DNA from: Cladorrhinum sp. PSN259
Taxonomy: Eukaryota > Ascomycota > Sordariomycetes > Sordariales > Podosporaceae
DNA length: 64,000 nt
Assembly: GCA_033725935.1 (NCBI GenBank)
Contig: MU867083.1
Location: forward strand, 372,001-436,000
Reading direction: 5' to 3'
Shown here: positions 44,062-54,100 of the stretch, piece by piece
Position numbering within the stretch: position 1 is the first letter of the stretch
Layout: each line of letters begins with the position of its first letter
Notes under the pieces: model-generated
Seen by the model: the letters and a program-made list of their open reading frames with translations, nothing else
Databases searched by the model: none
Told to the model about the DNA's origin: nothing
Made by a program: the position numbers and the translations under genes

Positions 44062-45563
44062 TAGTGTCAAGGGGGGGAGGGGCATGCGATTCGAGATTCA
44101 CACAGTTTGGGGTATGAACTTGGTGAATGCCGTTGAGCCCGGTGATTGATTGAAGGGAATCAGCTACACACTGCCACGGGGCGTAAACGAATCCGCTTGC
44201 ATATACGAGAATACTTTGTTGTCTCCATTCGCGTGCTCGGGTGTTAATACGGTAGACTGTGACACAAGAATTGAGAGCTCCTTGACAGCGATACTGTGAA
44301 CAAATGGCATCCCGGACCGCAGTGTCTCAGTGCAGAGGTGATGGATATAAAAAGTCCTGATCGCCTGTTGCGGCAAAATTTAGCTCGGTGCTGGAGTAAT
44401 CTGCTGAGATGCTGAAAAACTCACTGTTGACTAACGTGGATGATCCACGCGTGGTAATCATGACGATAACCTTCCACATTCAGAACTCAACTGAGACTTG
44501 TGCAACAAAGATAAAGTCCTGTGCCCGAGACATGCATGGCTGAGATCAGCGGCGGATCGCACAACCTTGGGCAGATTATGGGCGATCCTTCAGTTTCCTT
44601 TCGTGCCTTGAAAACAAAGGGACCGCTCTTCTCCGCTGGGTCGATGTTACTGTATCTAACAGTTTGGTCTCGTCCAGTGGCTCGGTCTTGTTCGGAGGGT
44701 TTGCTCCTAAGCACAAGGCCCGCAAGCCTCACGAGACAGTGATCTCCCCTGAAGCCGAGACATGCATTGGCGCCTTGCTATGCCTGCCGCACCTGTGCCA
44801 ACAAGGATCTGCGTATGCGTACGGCTGCAGCGGCAACCTAAATCGTAAGACGACCTCCAATCAAACGGAGGGTGAGTATCACTCGGTAGCCTCATTCGTC
44901 AGCTATTGGTCTTGTGCGGTGCCTCTTTGAGCCGAACGGATGGGTTCGGGAGGCCAAAGGGCGGTCAAACATGTGTTGGTGAGGCAAGCAGACGTTATAT
45001 TGGGTGAACCTTACGATCCTAACAGCCAAGAGAGCATGCAATGCATTGTTCGTCTGCAGCTGTATTAATTTAAAGTGCCGCGAATGCTGAATAGACTGCC
45101 GAGAGGTTGTACTACAAGACTGCCAGCAGGAATGGCATCCATGGATCCATGGTACCGGCGGGACGATGGACAGTAAGCCTGTCCAATACTCGAAACATGA
45201 ACCACAAAGCGGCAGGTAGAGGATCTTGTCTCTCAGACATGCGTCTGTTGGTAGTGTAGAGCTGACAGAATTGCTTGAAACTGACGCGCGCGCGGGGACT
45301 GGTATTTATTACTCCGCATCGGTGTAAACCCATGATGCCCACATTGGATTGCATGCTGCAGGGTCTGTGAAGAAGAGCCATTACCCCGCAAGCTTAAATT
45401 AAGCTGATATTCCCAGTCCGGTGCGCTCGCTTACCTACACTACAGTACGTGCCTGCAGTACCCGACGGGCCTTCCCAGCCAGCATCGATCCCTGGAACAT
45501 CCCACCTTTGGACCCTTTGGACACCACCCAAAAGTACCACACAACCTCCATAATTATTCCACA
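44062..45563. other. intergenic, upstream of the cluster regulator
   Basis: About 1.5 kb. No frame is convincing. It includes the palindrome CCGAACGGATGGGTTCGG at 44932-44949, about 615 bp before the regulator start, listed separately. Confidence 0.45.
44932..44949. promoter_or_regulatory. CCGAAC-N6-GTTCGG palindrome upstream of the Zn2Cys6 gene
   Basis: Perfect 6-bp arms CCGAAC and GTTCGG with a 6-bp spacer. The half-site is close to the CCGAAAC element in the promoters of the cluster enzymes. It could serve autoregulation of the regulator at 45564. Prediction only. Confidence 0.35.
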
Positions 45564-46880
45564 ATGAGCACCTACGCAATCCACAAACGATATGCCTGCG
45601 ATCGATGCCGCGATCAAAAACTACGATGCCTGCGAGACGAGCACAACGGCCCGGATGAAGCATGCGCACGATGTCAGCGGGCCGGTGCTCTGTGTGTAAC
45701 GAGTGACGCGCGACCACTCGGCCGACCCCGCAGCACCGTTAGCAATACCAACACCAACAATTCCGCCGACCCCCTCCACCCCCGCAAGCGCGCTCGCGGG
45801 TCGGTAACATCTCTAGCACCCTCATCCAAGTTCGCCGAGACACCGACATCGACCCCGACATCCACCGCCACAACCGCAGCAGCACCGCCCATGATGTCAT
45901 GGCTGACGACCACCGCAATGCCGGACTCGGCCAGCCTGAGTCCCCTTGCATTGGGCGACGCCTCGTTCGAAAATCTGTTTGGCCTCACGAGCCCGGGCGG
46001 CGACATGGCAGGATACCACATGTATGATGCGGGCCAGATGCTCATGGGAAGTCCCTGTGATGATGTCATTGGCGACCAGCTTGAGCTTGAACGCGACAGC
46101 CTCTCCGAGTCTCCAGCTGTTTCCGTCACAGACACCCTCCTCGCCCTATCTAGCCTCAGTGAGAGCGTCACCAGGCAGCTTTCCAAGATCGACTCGTACC
46201 CATGGCAGTCACCTCAGATGATGCAGAGCGCCTGCTCTGCCAAGAGCAACTCGACTGTAGACAATCCCGTTGCCGAGGCTCTGCACAGCACCGCCAGTTT
46301 CATGACCATTCTGAAGCGTCTATCCCCAGCGCCAACACCTAGATCTCCAGGAGCATGGTCGGCATCGGACTCGGGTGTCTCGGCCATGGGAAGCAGCACC
46401 AACAATGGGTCGGCAGCTTCTCCACCGTCTCCCCTCAATACAGCCACATACCTGCTGCTCTTGTCGACTTACTTGCAGGTCATGCAGCTCTTCAACATCA
46501 TGTTCTGCCGTCTGGCCGAGTACCTCAGCGACGCGACCGAAGAGTCCTTGAACGGTTTCCGGACCCAGTCGGAATTTCGTGTAGCCGGCCTGCCCGCAAT
46601 GCCGAACCGGCTTTACATCAAAGTCGTGGTCCAGGTCATTGATCACCACGTGGAAGGCATTGAGCGCTCGATGGGATTAGCAGCCGAGTACCGCGTCTCA
46701 GGGCGTGCTTCCCCGGCGATGGGAATCTTTAGCGGGCAGGATGTAATAGGTCTGCTGCAGACTGTTATGGGGGCCAGGAACGGCGGTGATGGCGGACAGG
46801 AGAATAAAAATACGGGCAGGTCACTCGTTGTGTCATTACGAGATAATATGGCCAAGGTGCAGGAGCTTTTAAGGGGCTAA
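45564..46880 (+). CDS. Zn(II)2Cys6 transcription factor, likely cluster regulator
   Basis: Single exon, 438 residues. The N-terminal binuclear zinc cluster has spacing C-x2-C-x6-C-x11-C-x2-C-x6-C (CDRCRDQKLRC at about 12-22, then CARCQRAGALC at 34-44). A basic segment (RPLGRPRST, PRKRARG) follows. The middle is Ser/Thr/Pro-rich. The C-terminal third has an AflR-like helical part (LLLLSTYLQVMQLFNIMFCRLAEYL). The build resembles AflR-type pathway-specific activators of secondary-metabolite clusters, and the gene lies directly before the trans-ER, Diels-Alderase and PKS-NRPS genes. Regulation of those genes is inferred from position and from repeated CCG-containing palindromes in their promoters. 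Confidence 0.88.
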   Translation: MSTYAIHKRYACDRCRDQKLRCLRDEHNGPDEACARCQRAGALCVTSDARPLGRPRSTVSNTNTNNSADPLHPRKRARGSVTSLAPSSKFAETPTSTPTSTATTAAAPPMMSWLTTTAMPDSASLSPLALGDASFENLFGLTSPGGDMAGYHMYDAGQMLMGSPCDDVIGDQLELERDSLSESPAVSVTDTLLALSSLSESVTRQLSKIDSYPWQSPQMMQSACSAKSNSTVDNPVAEALHSTASFMTILKRLSPAPTPRSPGAWSASDSGVSAMGSSTNNGSAASPPSPLNTATYLLLLSTYLQVMQLFNIMFCRLAEYLSDATEESLNGFRTQSEFRVAGLPAMPNRLYIKVVVQVIDHHVEGIERSMGLAAEYRVSGRASPAMGIFSGQDVIGLLQTVMGARNGGDGGQENKNTGRSLVVSLRDNMAKVQELLRG

Positions 46881-46900
46881 ATTTAATAGAGTAATGCAGA

Positions 46901-48013
46901 CTAGAAGGTGTAAACCAGCTTCTTTCCCGAGACCTCCCGGTTTCTAAGCTTCCCTACTCCAGCAACAACTCCTTCCAGTCCGTTCTTATCATCTACCTGG
47001 ATGGGATGTGGTTTAAGTTTACCATCCCAAATCAACTTCTCCATCCTCTTGAACAAGATCACCCCCCAGGCGTGCAGCTCCGGGTCTGCGGCACTACCAT
47101 ATCCACGATCAAGCGCAATTTCAGACCCGGACATGCGAATTCCCAGCACCCAGCTCGCCTTGACCGTCTTGCGACCCATGGCAGCCGCAAGTTCGTCGGG
47201 GATAAGTTCAAAGCCCACGTACCGACCGCCCGCGCGGCCGATACATGCATAACACTGTCGCAGAGAGTTTGCGTCGGCGATGATGTCAACCACGTATGCC
47301 AGGTTGTTGCGCGTGTAAGCACGCACATCTTGAGCGAGGGAGGATGAGTGGTAGTCAAACGCCTTTTCGGCCCCGTAGGACTCGACGAGGGAAAAGTTGG
47401 CGGGCGAGCAGGTAGTGACAACCCTGAAGCCTGATAGCTTCAGCACCTGAATCGCCATGGTCCCGCTCGCCGTGCTCCCCGCGTACACGAGCGCCCAGGG
47501 CCGTTTAGATTCGTCTGCAGCCACCAACGGCTGCTCGGGTGATCCCGGGATCCCAAGGTGCCTCGTGTGCAGGATTGATAAGCCGACTGTGCCCAGAACG
47601 CACCACCCGATTGCCGCTGCATGGGTGAAGCTCATGTGGTCGGGCACACGCCAGAGCAAGTCGGCTGCCTGGACGATGTAGTCGGCGAAAGCCCCGCTCT
47701 GGGGGTTCAGACTGTTGGATGCGTGCACCGCCCCAGCTACGCGGTCTCCTATCTTCAGCAAGGGCGCGACCTCTGCAACGGCGCTGCCGAGCTCGACAAT
47801 GGTGCCAGAGTAGTCTGACCCTACCCCAGCCCCGGTGCAGGGGAAGTTTGTGGGCATCTTCCAGTCGCATGGATTAAGTGCTACCGCAGCTATGCGGATT
47901 AGAACCTGGTTGGCGAGCAGCTTGGGGACCGGACGTTTCTCGGTGAGGGAGAGCACCCCAGGGGTGGAGGATTGGATGAGGGCTCGCTGGATAAGGGGGG
48001 TCTGGTGCGACAT
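46901..48013 (-). CDS. trans-acting enoyl reductase (LovC/TenC/ApdC type)
   Basis: Single exon, 370 residues, zinc-independent medium-chain reductase. Partner of the PKS-NRPS: it docks to the synthase and reduces selected enoyl intermediates with NADPH, because the synthase's own ER is inactive. Seen directly: GroES-like N-terminal half (VLIRIAAVALNPCDWKMP, GSDYSGTIVELG, GDRVAGAVH), cofactor half with VYAGSTASGTMAIQVLKLSGFRVVT (Gly/Ser-rich dinucleotide loop) and the C-terminal LIWDGKLKPHPIQV. This text is characteristic of the stand-alone ERs of fungal PKS-NRPS clusters. It is transcribed away from the Diels-Alderase gene through a 447-bp shared promoter, and its stop is only 20 bp from the regulator's stop (convergent). 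Confidence 0.9.
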   Translation of the reverse strand: MSHQTPLIQRALIQSSTPGVLSLTEKRPVPKLLANQVLIRIAAVALNPCDWKMPTNFPCTGAGVGSDYSGTIVELGSAVAEVAPLLKIGDRVAGAVHASNSLNPQSGAFADYIVQAADLLWRVPDHMSFTHAAAIGWCVLGTVGLSILHTRHLGIPGSPEQPLVAADESKRPWALVYAGSTASGTMAIQVLKLSGFRVVTTCSPANFSLVESYGAEKAFDYHSSSLAQDVRAYTRNNLAYVVDIIADANSLRQCYACIGRAGGRYVGFELIPDELAAAMGRKTVKASWVLGIRMSGSEIALDRGYGSAADPELHAWGVILFKRMEKLIWDGKLKPHPIQVDDKNGLEGVVAGVGKLRNREVSGKKLVYTF

Positions 48014-48460
48014 GGTTGGGTTTGCTTGGTTGGTGGTGTTATTAGTTGAGAAAGTGACAAGACCAAGCTACACTGCTTTGGTGGTGGCGGCCACCCAACA
48101 GGTTCATCTACCAAGGCCCTGATTACCTTTTCTGTTATCCCGCCTGCACCTTGTCTCGGATGAGCATACGCCTCAGGCCCACATATTCCGCCCGTCCGAA
48201 ACATCTTTCGGAGGCTTGCAGGAATGCAGAGCCGGCCCGTCTTACTAAGAAAAAAACTCCGAAGACACGGAGGCTTTGTATGATTCGGTCCCGGACACGA
48301 ATCACCCGATCAGGGAATCTCGTCCCCACCCCCCCCTTTCACTCATGATAATTTACGGCATTCATTCTCGGCTGCCATTGAATTTATCGTTTTGTTTTCG
48401 TTTTGATCGGCCGCCCAATTGTTGTTTGCCTACACTTGATCCTTGTCACTTTCTCACAAC
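48014..48460. promoter_or_regulatory. divergent promoter of trans-ER and Diels-Alderase genes
   Basis: A 447-bp region between two start codons pointing apart. It contains the palindrome CCGAAACATCTTTCGG (48196-48211). The side before the Diels-Alderase start is T-rich. Shared control of the two genes is likely. Confidence 0.6.
48196..48211. promoter_or_regulatory. CCGAAA-N4-TTTCGG palindrome, candidate Zn2Cys6 binding site
   Basis: Perfect 6-bp inverted repeat with outer CCG and CGG triplets 10 bp apart (CCG-N10-CGG), the type of everted triplet pair bound by dimeric Zn2Cys6 proteins. The CCGAAAC heptamer recurs three times upstream of the PKS-NRPS gene. No binding evidence is available. 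Confidence 0.45.
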
Positions 48461-49918
48461 ATGCATGCACCCATCAGGATACTGCCACCGCTGGCAGTCA
48501 CGTTGGTGCGGATTGTGTCGGCCTCGCATGCAGACGATGGCGGTAACTATTTGGCGCAACAACCGCTCCTAGACACTCTGTTTCAGCCCCAGGGACCACA
48601 TTTCGATGCGATCGACAAGGGACAGCAGCACGCATCCTGCACCATCGACCGACTGACGGCGTACGAGCAAGTTCAGGGCCCGGTCTCCTTCTCCCTCTCT
48701 GAATCCGAGCACCCAGAGGTCCCCAAGCTGTCAGCGCTCAATTCCACGGTATGGGAGCAGTGGGAGTTTGACGGCGTGTCGGAGTCGGGCAACGGCAGCA
48801 TCCTGATGGGCTTCTCCCGGGACCCCTCGTACCACTTTTTCGGACAGGGGAACCTCCGCGTCGAGTTCTACATGCTCCTGGACGACGGAAGCATCCTGCA
48901 GGAGCTCGACTACACCAAGGAGTCCACAATCGTCGTGTGCGACGACTCGGTGACGGGCATCTGGAACAGCTCGGACCGCGTCTACGGCTTCCGCGTGCCC
49001 AGGGACATGAGCTCGGCCCACGTCTGGTGGGATACCGGCCGCGAAAGGGGCTCGCTGAACCTCTCGTCCCTCACGCCGCCGTATTTATCAAACGGGCAGT
49101 TGTGGCCGCCGCGTTCTACTGAGGCCAGCAAAACACAAAAGACAATTGATAATGAAGAAACTGCCCCGCCGCCGCCCGCAGTCGAGATGGCACCGGGGCT
49201 GTACTTTAACCAGCCCATCGCCGGGGGCAAGATGACGGCCGAAGTCAAAATCGGCAAGCGCAAGCACATGCGAATCAGCGGGCACGGCGGGCACGCCCGG
49301 CTGTGGGCCTCGGACGGCTGGTTCAACATCTGCGACGGCTGGCACATTGTGCGCGGCTTCGTCGGCCCTTACACCATCTCGTACTGGGAGCCCACATCCC
49401 GGCTCGACGGCTCGGGCGCGTCGTACTTTTCCGCTCAGCTGCTCAGGGACGGCGAGATGCTGCTCGCCGCGCAGATTGGCAACCCCCCGGGGCCAAACAC
49501 CTCGCTCAACCAGTCCCAGGAAGACAGAGATTACGTCCGGTTCACACCCGTTTTGGGAAGTGAGAATCATCCCGGGCAAGTGTCCGGTCGGCTCGCGGAT
49601 AAATCGGTAGGCAGGATCATCGAGTTCGTGTCTCCAAAGCGCGGCAAGACGTGGCGGTTCGAGCACAGCCACGTCAAGAAGATGTTTGAGATGAATCTCG
49701 GCGGCGGAAAGGGCCTGACGGGCTTTGTCGACCGCGTCGTGGGGGGCGAGGTGGGCGGGACGGGCTCGGAAGAGAGCCACGAGGGGACGGGGTTTTCGGA
49801 GCAGGTCCAGCTGCCGCCCGAGATCAAGCAGTGGCAGATCTGGGTTGTCTACGGGATTGGGTTTCTCGGGAAGTGGAAGAGCACGGTGACCAACTTTGTA
49901 TCCGGTTTACTTTCCTGA
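48461..49918 (+). CDS. lipocalin-like Diels-Alderase (decalin cyclase; Fsa2/CghA/MycB family)
   Basis: Single exon, 485 residues from the ATG at 48461. Members of this family catalyse the stereoselective intramolecular [4+2] cycloaddition that makes the trans-decalin of equisetin, Sch 210972, myceliothermophin, phomasetin and related compounds. Seen directly: two beta-rich halves typical of the fused lipocalin-like fold, with family-like text WEQWEFDGVSESG (about residue 90), FFGQGNLRVEFYMLL, HARLWASDGWFNICDGWHIVRG, VGPYTISYWEPTSRLDGS and YFSAQLLRDGEMLL. The N-terminus (RILPPLAVTLVRIVSASHA) is hydrophobic enough to be a signal or anchor. The assignment rests on recalled family features plus the diagnostic neighbourhood (PKS-NRPS and trans-ER). 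Catalytic residues were not mapped. The C-terminal 50 residues are Gly-rich then hydrophobic. Confidence 0.83.
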   Translation: MHAPIRILPPLAVTLVRIVSASHADDGGNYLAQQPLLDTLFQPQGPHFDAIDKGQQHASCTIDRLTAYEQVQGPVSFSLSESEHPEVPKLSALNSTVWEQWEFDGVSESGNGSILMGFSRDPSYHFFGQGNLRVEFYMLLDDGSILQELDYTKESTIVVCDDSVTGIWNSSDRVYGFRVPRDMSSAHVWWDTGRERGSLNLSSLTPPYLSNGQLWPPRSTEASKTQKTIDNEETAPPPPAVEMAPGLYFNQPIAGGKMTAEVKIGKRKHMRISGHGGHARLWASDGWFNICDGWHIVRGFVGPYTISYWEPTSRLDGSGASYFSAQLLRDGEMLLAAQIGNPPGPNTSLNQSQEDRDYVRFTPVLGSENHPGQVSGRLADKSVGRIIEFVSPKRGKTWRFEHSHVKKMFEMNLGGGKGLTGFVDRVVGGEVGGTGSEESHEGTGFSEQVQLPPEIKQWQIWVVYGIGFLGKWKSTVTNFVSGLLS

Positions 49919-50236
49919 TTTGCTAGGGTTACGCCACACACATGTGACAATGAGGCCAGTGCCACTGGTAAGTTGTATCACACCAAAGTGTAGAACAGAA
50001 ATGAAGCTCTCTCTCATTTTGAATAAAAAGTGGTGTTGAATCTGTATACAATCGAATGCTTAAATGGTTTGTTTGCTCGGTATATGTCCCACAAAACCAG
50101 TGACAAAAAATAAGGGGTAGAAGCCAATCCAAAATGCAATAAAAACTAAAACTGCAAGGTTCTTGGAAAATCACAAGCTGGGAGATGGTACCATACGTGG
50201 TGGAAGGAATTACATATCCACGGCAGGGTATCCAGC

Positions 50237-50446
50237 ATGCGTAGAAAGGAATCAGGAACACATCAACAGAAGCTGAACAGGCGTCAAAAGGAGTCGGGAA
50301 TGCATCAAGAGAAGCGGAACAGGCGTCACAAGGAGTCAGGAATACATCAACAAAAGCCGAATAGGCGTCAAAAAGAGTCAGGCATGCATCAACAGAAGCA
50401 GATTAGGCGTCAAAAGGAGTCAGACATGCATCAACAGAAGCTGAAC
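50237..50446 (+). repeat. 42-bp minisatellite, five tandem copies
   Basis: Five imperfect direct copies of a 42-bp unit, typified by GCGTCAAAAGGAGTCAGG followed by a CATCAACAGAAGC stretch. Because 42 is divisible by three the array is open in one frame and would encode a 14-residue repeat (RRQKESGMHQQKLN). No promoter, domain or homologous protein supports coding. Confidence 0.85.
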
Positions 50447-50832
50447 AGGCATACAAACAAGTGGAACAGGCATAAGAATGGGTAAATCAGCCATGTGGCC
50501 CTACCCGGCAACTTCTTTCAAAGGATGTACCGCGCTAACAACCTGTTTAAGCATTATTAGATTGTACTGCATCAATAAACTTCCATTGTGAGGTACCGAT
50601 GCATAAGACGCTGCCACGTGCAGTGAATGTTGATCTATGCGGCCCGACCGAAAGGAAAGGATGGCAAGCCAACAACCCTTGAAGGGTTACATCCAGATTC
50701 TCTTGGTATTTACACATATGGGATGATTCTGTGCTCCTTAGCGTGCTGTGCCACATGACTTCTTACTCGTTTGAGAAGAAAAAAAGAAAAAGAAAAACTC
50801 CGTTATTCCTGGCGAAGTAGCCAGTAATAAGC

Positions 50833-50844
50833 CCCGAAACTCCG
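50833..50844. promoter_or_regulatory. CCGAAAC element with CCG-N6-CGG
   Basis: The element CCGAAACTCCGG lies about 290 bp upstream of the PKS-NRPS start. It shares CCGAAAC with 48196, 50905 and 50991 and also forms a CCG/CGG pair. Candidate site for the cluster regulator. Confidence 0.35.
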
Positions 50845-50858
50845 GACTAAACTAGCCA

Positions 50859-50881
50859 TACGGAAGACGGATCCTTCCGTA
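50859..50881. promoter_or_regulatory. TACGGAAG-N7-CTTCCGTA palindrome
   Basis: Perfect 8-bp arms around a 7-bp spacer, about 245 bp before the PKS-NRPS start codon. The arms contain inverted CGG triplets (CGG-N13-CCG). It could be a dimeric Zn2Cys6 site distinct from the CCGAAAC element, or an RNA hairpin in the leader. Confidence 0.4.
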
Positions 50882-50895
50882 AACTTGTAAGCCAA

Positions 50896-50910
50896 TTCGG
50901 GCATCCGAAA
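50896..50910. promoter_or_regulatory. TTCGG-N4-CCGAA palindrome with CCGAAAC
   Basis: TTCGGGCATCCGAA is a perfect 5-bp inverted repeat with a 4-bp spacer. Its right half is part of a CCGAAAC heptamer. The geometry is the inward version of the palindrome in the trans-ER/Diels-Alderase promoter. Confidence 0.4.
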
Positions 50911-50990
50911 CACACCTCTCAGCTGGATTCATGTTTGGATTAGGTGGACCGATGGTCATACTTATGATCAGAACATTAGCTGGATGTGGT

Positions 50991-50997
50991 CCGAAAC
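50991..50997 (+). promoter_or_regulatory. CCGAAAC element
   Basis: Third CCGAAAC copy in the PKS-NRPS promoter, about 130 bp before the start codon, in the same orientation as those at 50834 and 50905. Confidence 0.3.
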
Positions 50998-51124
50998 TGT
51001 CAGTTAGTTCATCAGACACAAGCCTGAGTGACTTTCAACATCACGGCTTACCACCTGTTGAAAGACACAACTTGCCTCCCACACCTAATCTTAGCAGAAA
51101 TCTCCCAACCAAACTAATAGCACC

Positions 51125-54100
51125 ATGGACACTCAACCCGTCAACAAGAGGCCGCTAAACGAGCCCATCGCCATTATCGGAAGTGGCTGTCGCTTCCCTG
51201 GTTCTCTGAACGCTCCGTCCAAGCTCTGGGAGTTCCTCCGCAACCCAAAGGACCTGCTCACCAAGATCCCCAGCGATCGGTTCAATGCCGACGCATTCTT
51301 TCACCCGGACGGGAATCACCACGGCACCTCCAACGTCACACACAGCTACTTCCTCCAAGATGACCCTCGCCTCTTCGACGCGGCCTTCTTCAACATGAAG
51401 CCCGTCGAGGCCCACTCGGTCGACCCACAGCATCGTCTCCTCCTCGAAGTCGTCTACGAGTCCCTCGAAGCGGCCGGCCAGCCGATCGAGTCCCTAGTTG
51501 GCACTCAGACTGGTTGTTACGTGGGTCTCATGTGTGCCGACTTCAGCGAGCACCTCCAGCGGGACCTGGACAGCATACCCGCGTACATGGCGACCGGAAC
51601 GGCGCGCAGTCTCATTTCAAATCGAATCTCGTACTTCTTCGACTGGCGCGGTCCTTCAATGACCATCGATACGGCTTGCTCTTCCAGCTTATTTGCCGTC
51701 CACCAGGCCGTGCAGCTGCTAAGGAGCAGCAGCGACACGTCTGTGGCCATTGCGGCCGGTTCTAATCTCATCTTTGGCCCGGAGCTCTACGTGGGCGAGT
51801 CAAAGCTGAAAATGCTCTCGCCCACCGGCCGCTCCAGAATGTGGGATGCAGATGCGGACGGTTACGCCAGAGGAGAGGGCGTTGCGGCTGTTGTTTTGAA
51901 ACGACTGAGCGATGCCATTCGAGATGGCGACCACATCGAGTCCGTGATCAGGGAGAGTTTTGTTAATTCGGATGGGCGAACCAAGGGTCTTACCATGCCC
52001 AATGAGCTGGCACAGGCTGACTTGATCACGAGGACTTATAACAAGGCGGGGTTGGATCCAAGGAAGGAGAGCGATCGTTGCCAATTTTTTGAAGCCCATG
52101 GCACGGGAACGGAGGCGGGTGACTGTCGTGTGAGTAGCCCAATGTTCTGTTTACATTTACCCCTGAATTTACCCCTGATCTGACTTGTCCGTGGGTTCTA
52201 GGAAGCCGAAGGCATCAGCCGTGCATTCTTCGGATACGGTGGAAACGATTACGAGTCTTCATCAAACGGTCAAGACAGCAATCTCTACGTCGGTTCAGTC
52301 AAAACAGTCATCGGTCACACCGAAGGCACCGCTGGCCTGGCCGGTCTGCTGAAGGCCTCGCTGGCTCTCCAACACAGCACGATCCCACCCAACATGCTCT
52401 TCAATAAATTGAGTCCCAAGGTTGCCCCCTTTTACAAGGGGGTAGAGATTACCACTGCCGCAAAGCCATGGCCTAAAGTCGAAGGGCCCAGGAGGTCAAG
52501 CGTAAATTCTTTTGGTTTTGGAGGAAGTAATGCTCACGTCATCCTTGAGAACTATGCAGCAGCCACGCCATTGCCCAGCGCTTCCACCAGCGTTGAGGAT
52601 GTCACTTCGTTTCCCCCGTTTGTATTTTCGGCCGGATCCGAGTCGGCACTCCGCGGTATTCTCGAACAGTTTTCCCAGGCTTTACCCGACCAGGCAAAGT
52701 CCACAGACCCTCGCGACCTTTCATACACTTTAAATTCGAGACGGTCTACATTGGGGGTGAGGACAACGTTTCCTGCCGGTTCGATACAGAGTTTGATAAC
52801 CAATATCAACGCTCACCTTCAGGAAGCAGGCAGCAGTAATACCGTGACGCGACCAAGTGCGGCTGTTCCCCGGATCTTGGGTGTCTTCACCGGTCAGGGA
52901 GCACAGTGGGCAGCCATGGGTAGAAGCCTGATTCAGGGATCGTCCTTTGTGCGGAAACGCATTGAAGATCTCCAGTCTGTCCTCTCGGGCCTTGTACACT
53001 CCGATAGGCCGTCCTGGTCCCTGACAGATGAGTTGCTGGCTGATGCAGAGTTGTCTCGACTGGGTGAAGCTCGGCTATCCCAGCCTCTTTGCACCGTCGT
53101 TCAGATTGTATTGGTTGATCTCCTCCGGGCAGCAGGTGTGGAGTTCAGTTCAGTCGTTGGCCACTCTTCCGGAGAGATAGCAGCGGCCTACGCAGCTGGC
53201 ATCATCAATGCCGAAGAAGCCCTCAAGCTTGCTTATTACCGCGGTCTTTGCACCGAAGAGTACATCACGAGAAAGGGAGCAATGTTGGCTGTCGGAACTT
53301 CCTTTGAAGATGCCACGGAAATATGCGAACTCGATGCTTTCGCGGGCAGGATCTCTGTGGCTGCTGTCAACTCGCCTTCGAGCGTCACGCTTTCGGGTGA
53401 TGCCGACGCCGTTCAGGAGGCCAAAGAGCTCTTTGATGACGAGAAGAAGTTTGCTAGAGTTCTCAAGGTTAACAAGGCATACCACTCCCACCACATGGAA
53501 GAATGCTCCGCCCAGTACCTCGACGCCTTACTCAAGTGCAACATTCAGCCACGAGAGCCACGCAACGGATGCAAATGGTACTCTAGTGTTTACGAGGGAA
53601 AACAAATCGGGAAAAACCAAACCGATTTCACCTCCCTCAAGGGCGAATACTGGAGAGACAACATGCTACGACCGGTTCTCTTTGCCCAAGCTGTTGAGGC
53701 GGCAGTGAACGGCAACGCCGAAGCTCCATTTAACACTGTTGTCGAGGTCGGACCTCACCCAGCACTGAAGGGGCCCACGTTGGAGACTCTCGCTGTCTTT
53801 CACGACAACATCCTGAAGGATCAGCCCACTCCAACGCCCTACACCGGCACCCTTCAGCGTGGCAAAGACGATATTGGTGCCTTGTCTCTCACACTCGGAT
53901 TTCTGTGGAGCCGGTTTTCCAAACCCGTGGTTGACTTTTCCCGATACGACGCGCTTCTCAGCGGTGAATCCAATTTGAAGTCGCTCCCCAGACGACTAGT
54001 CCCCAATCTGCCGTCATACAAATGGGACCACGACAGAGTCTTTTGGCACGAATCAAGACTTTCCAGAGCTATGCGAAATCGGAATTCAGCGTTCCACCCG

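Larger units (their letters stand above)
49919..51124. other. intergenic: minisatellite and PKS-NRPS promoter
   Basis: About 1.2 kb. It holds a 42-bp minisatellite (50237-50446) and, in the 300 bases before the PKS-NRPS start, three CCGAAAC elements and two perfect palindromes (listed separately). Confidence 0.6.

Noticed and set aside
44521..44930. Short overlapping plus-strand frames before the regulator gene
   Set aside because: No domain text in any frame and no consistent splice joining; treated as non-coding.
50237..50485. 82-residue frame through the 42-bp minisatellite, or a CRISPR-like array
   Set aside because: As a gene it has no supported start context or similarity. As CRISPR it fails: units are contiguous, with no unique spacers, in a eukaryote.
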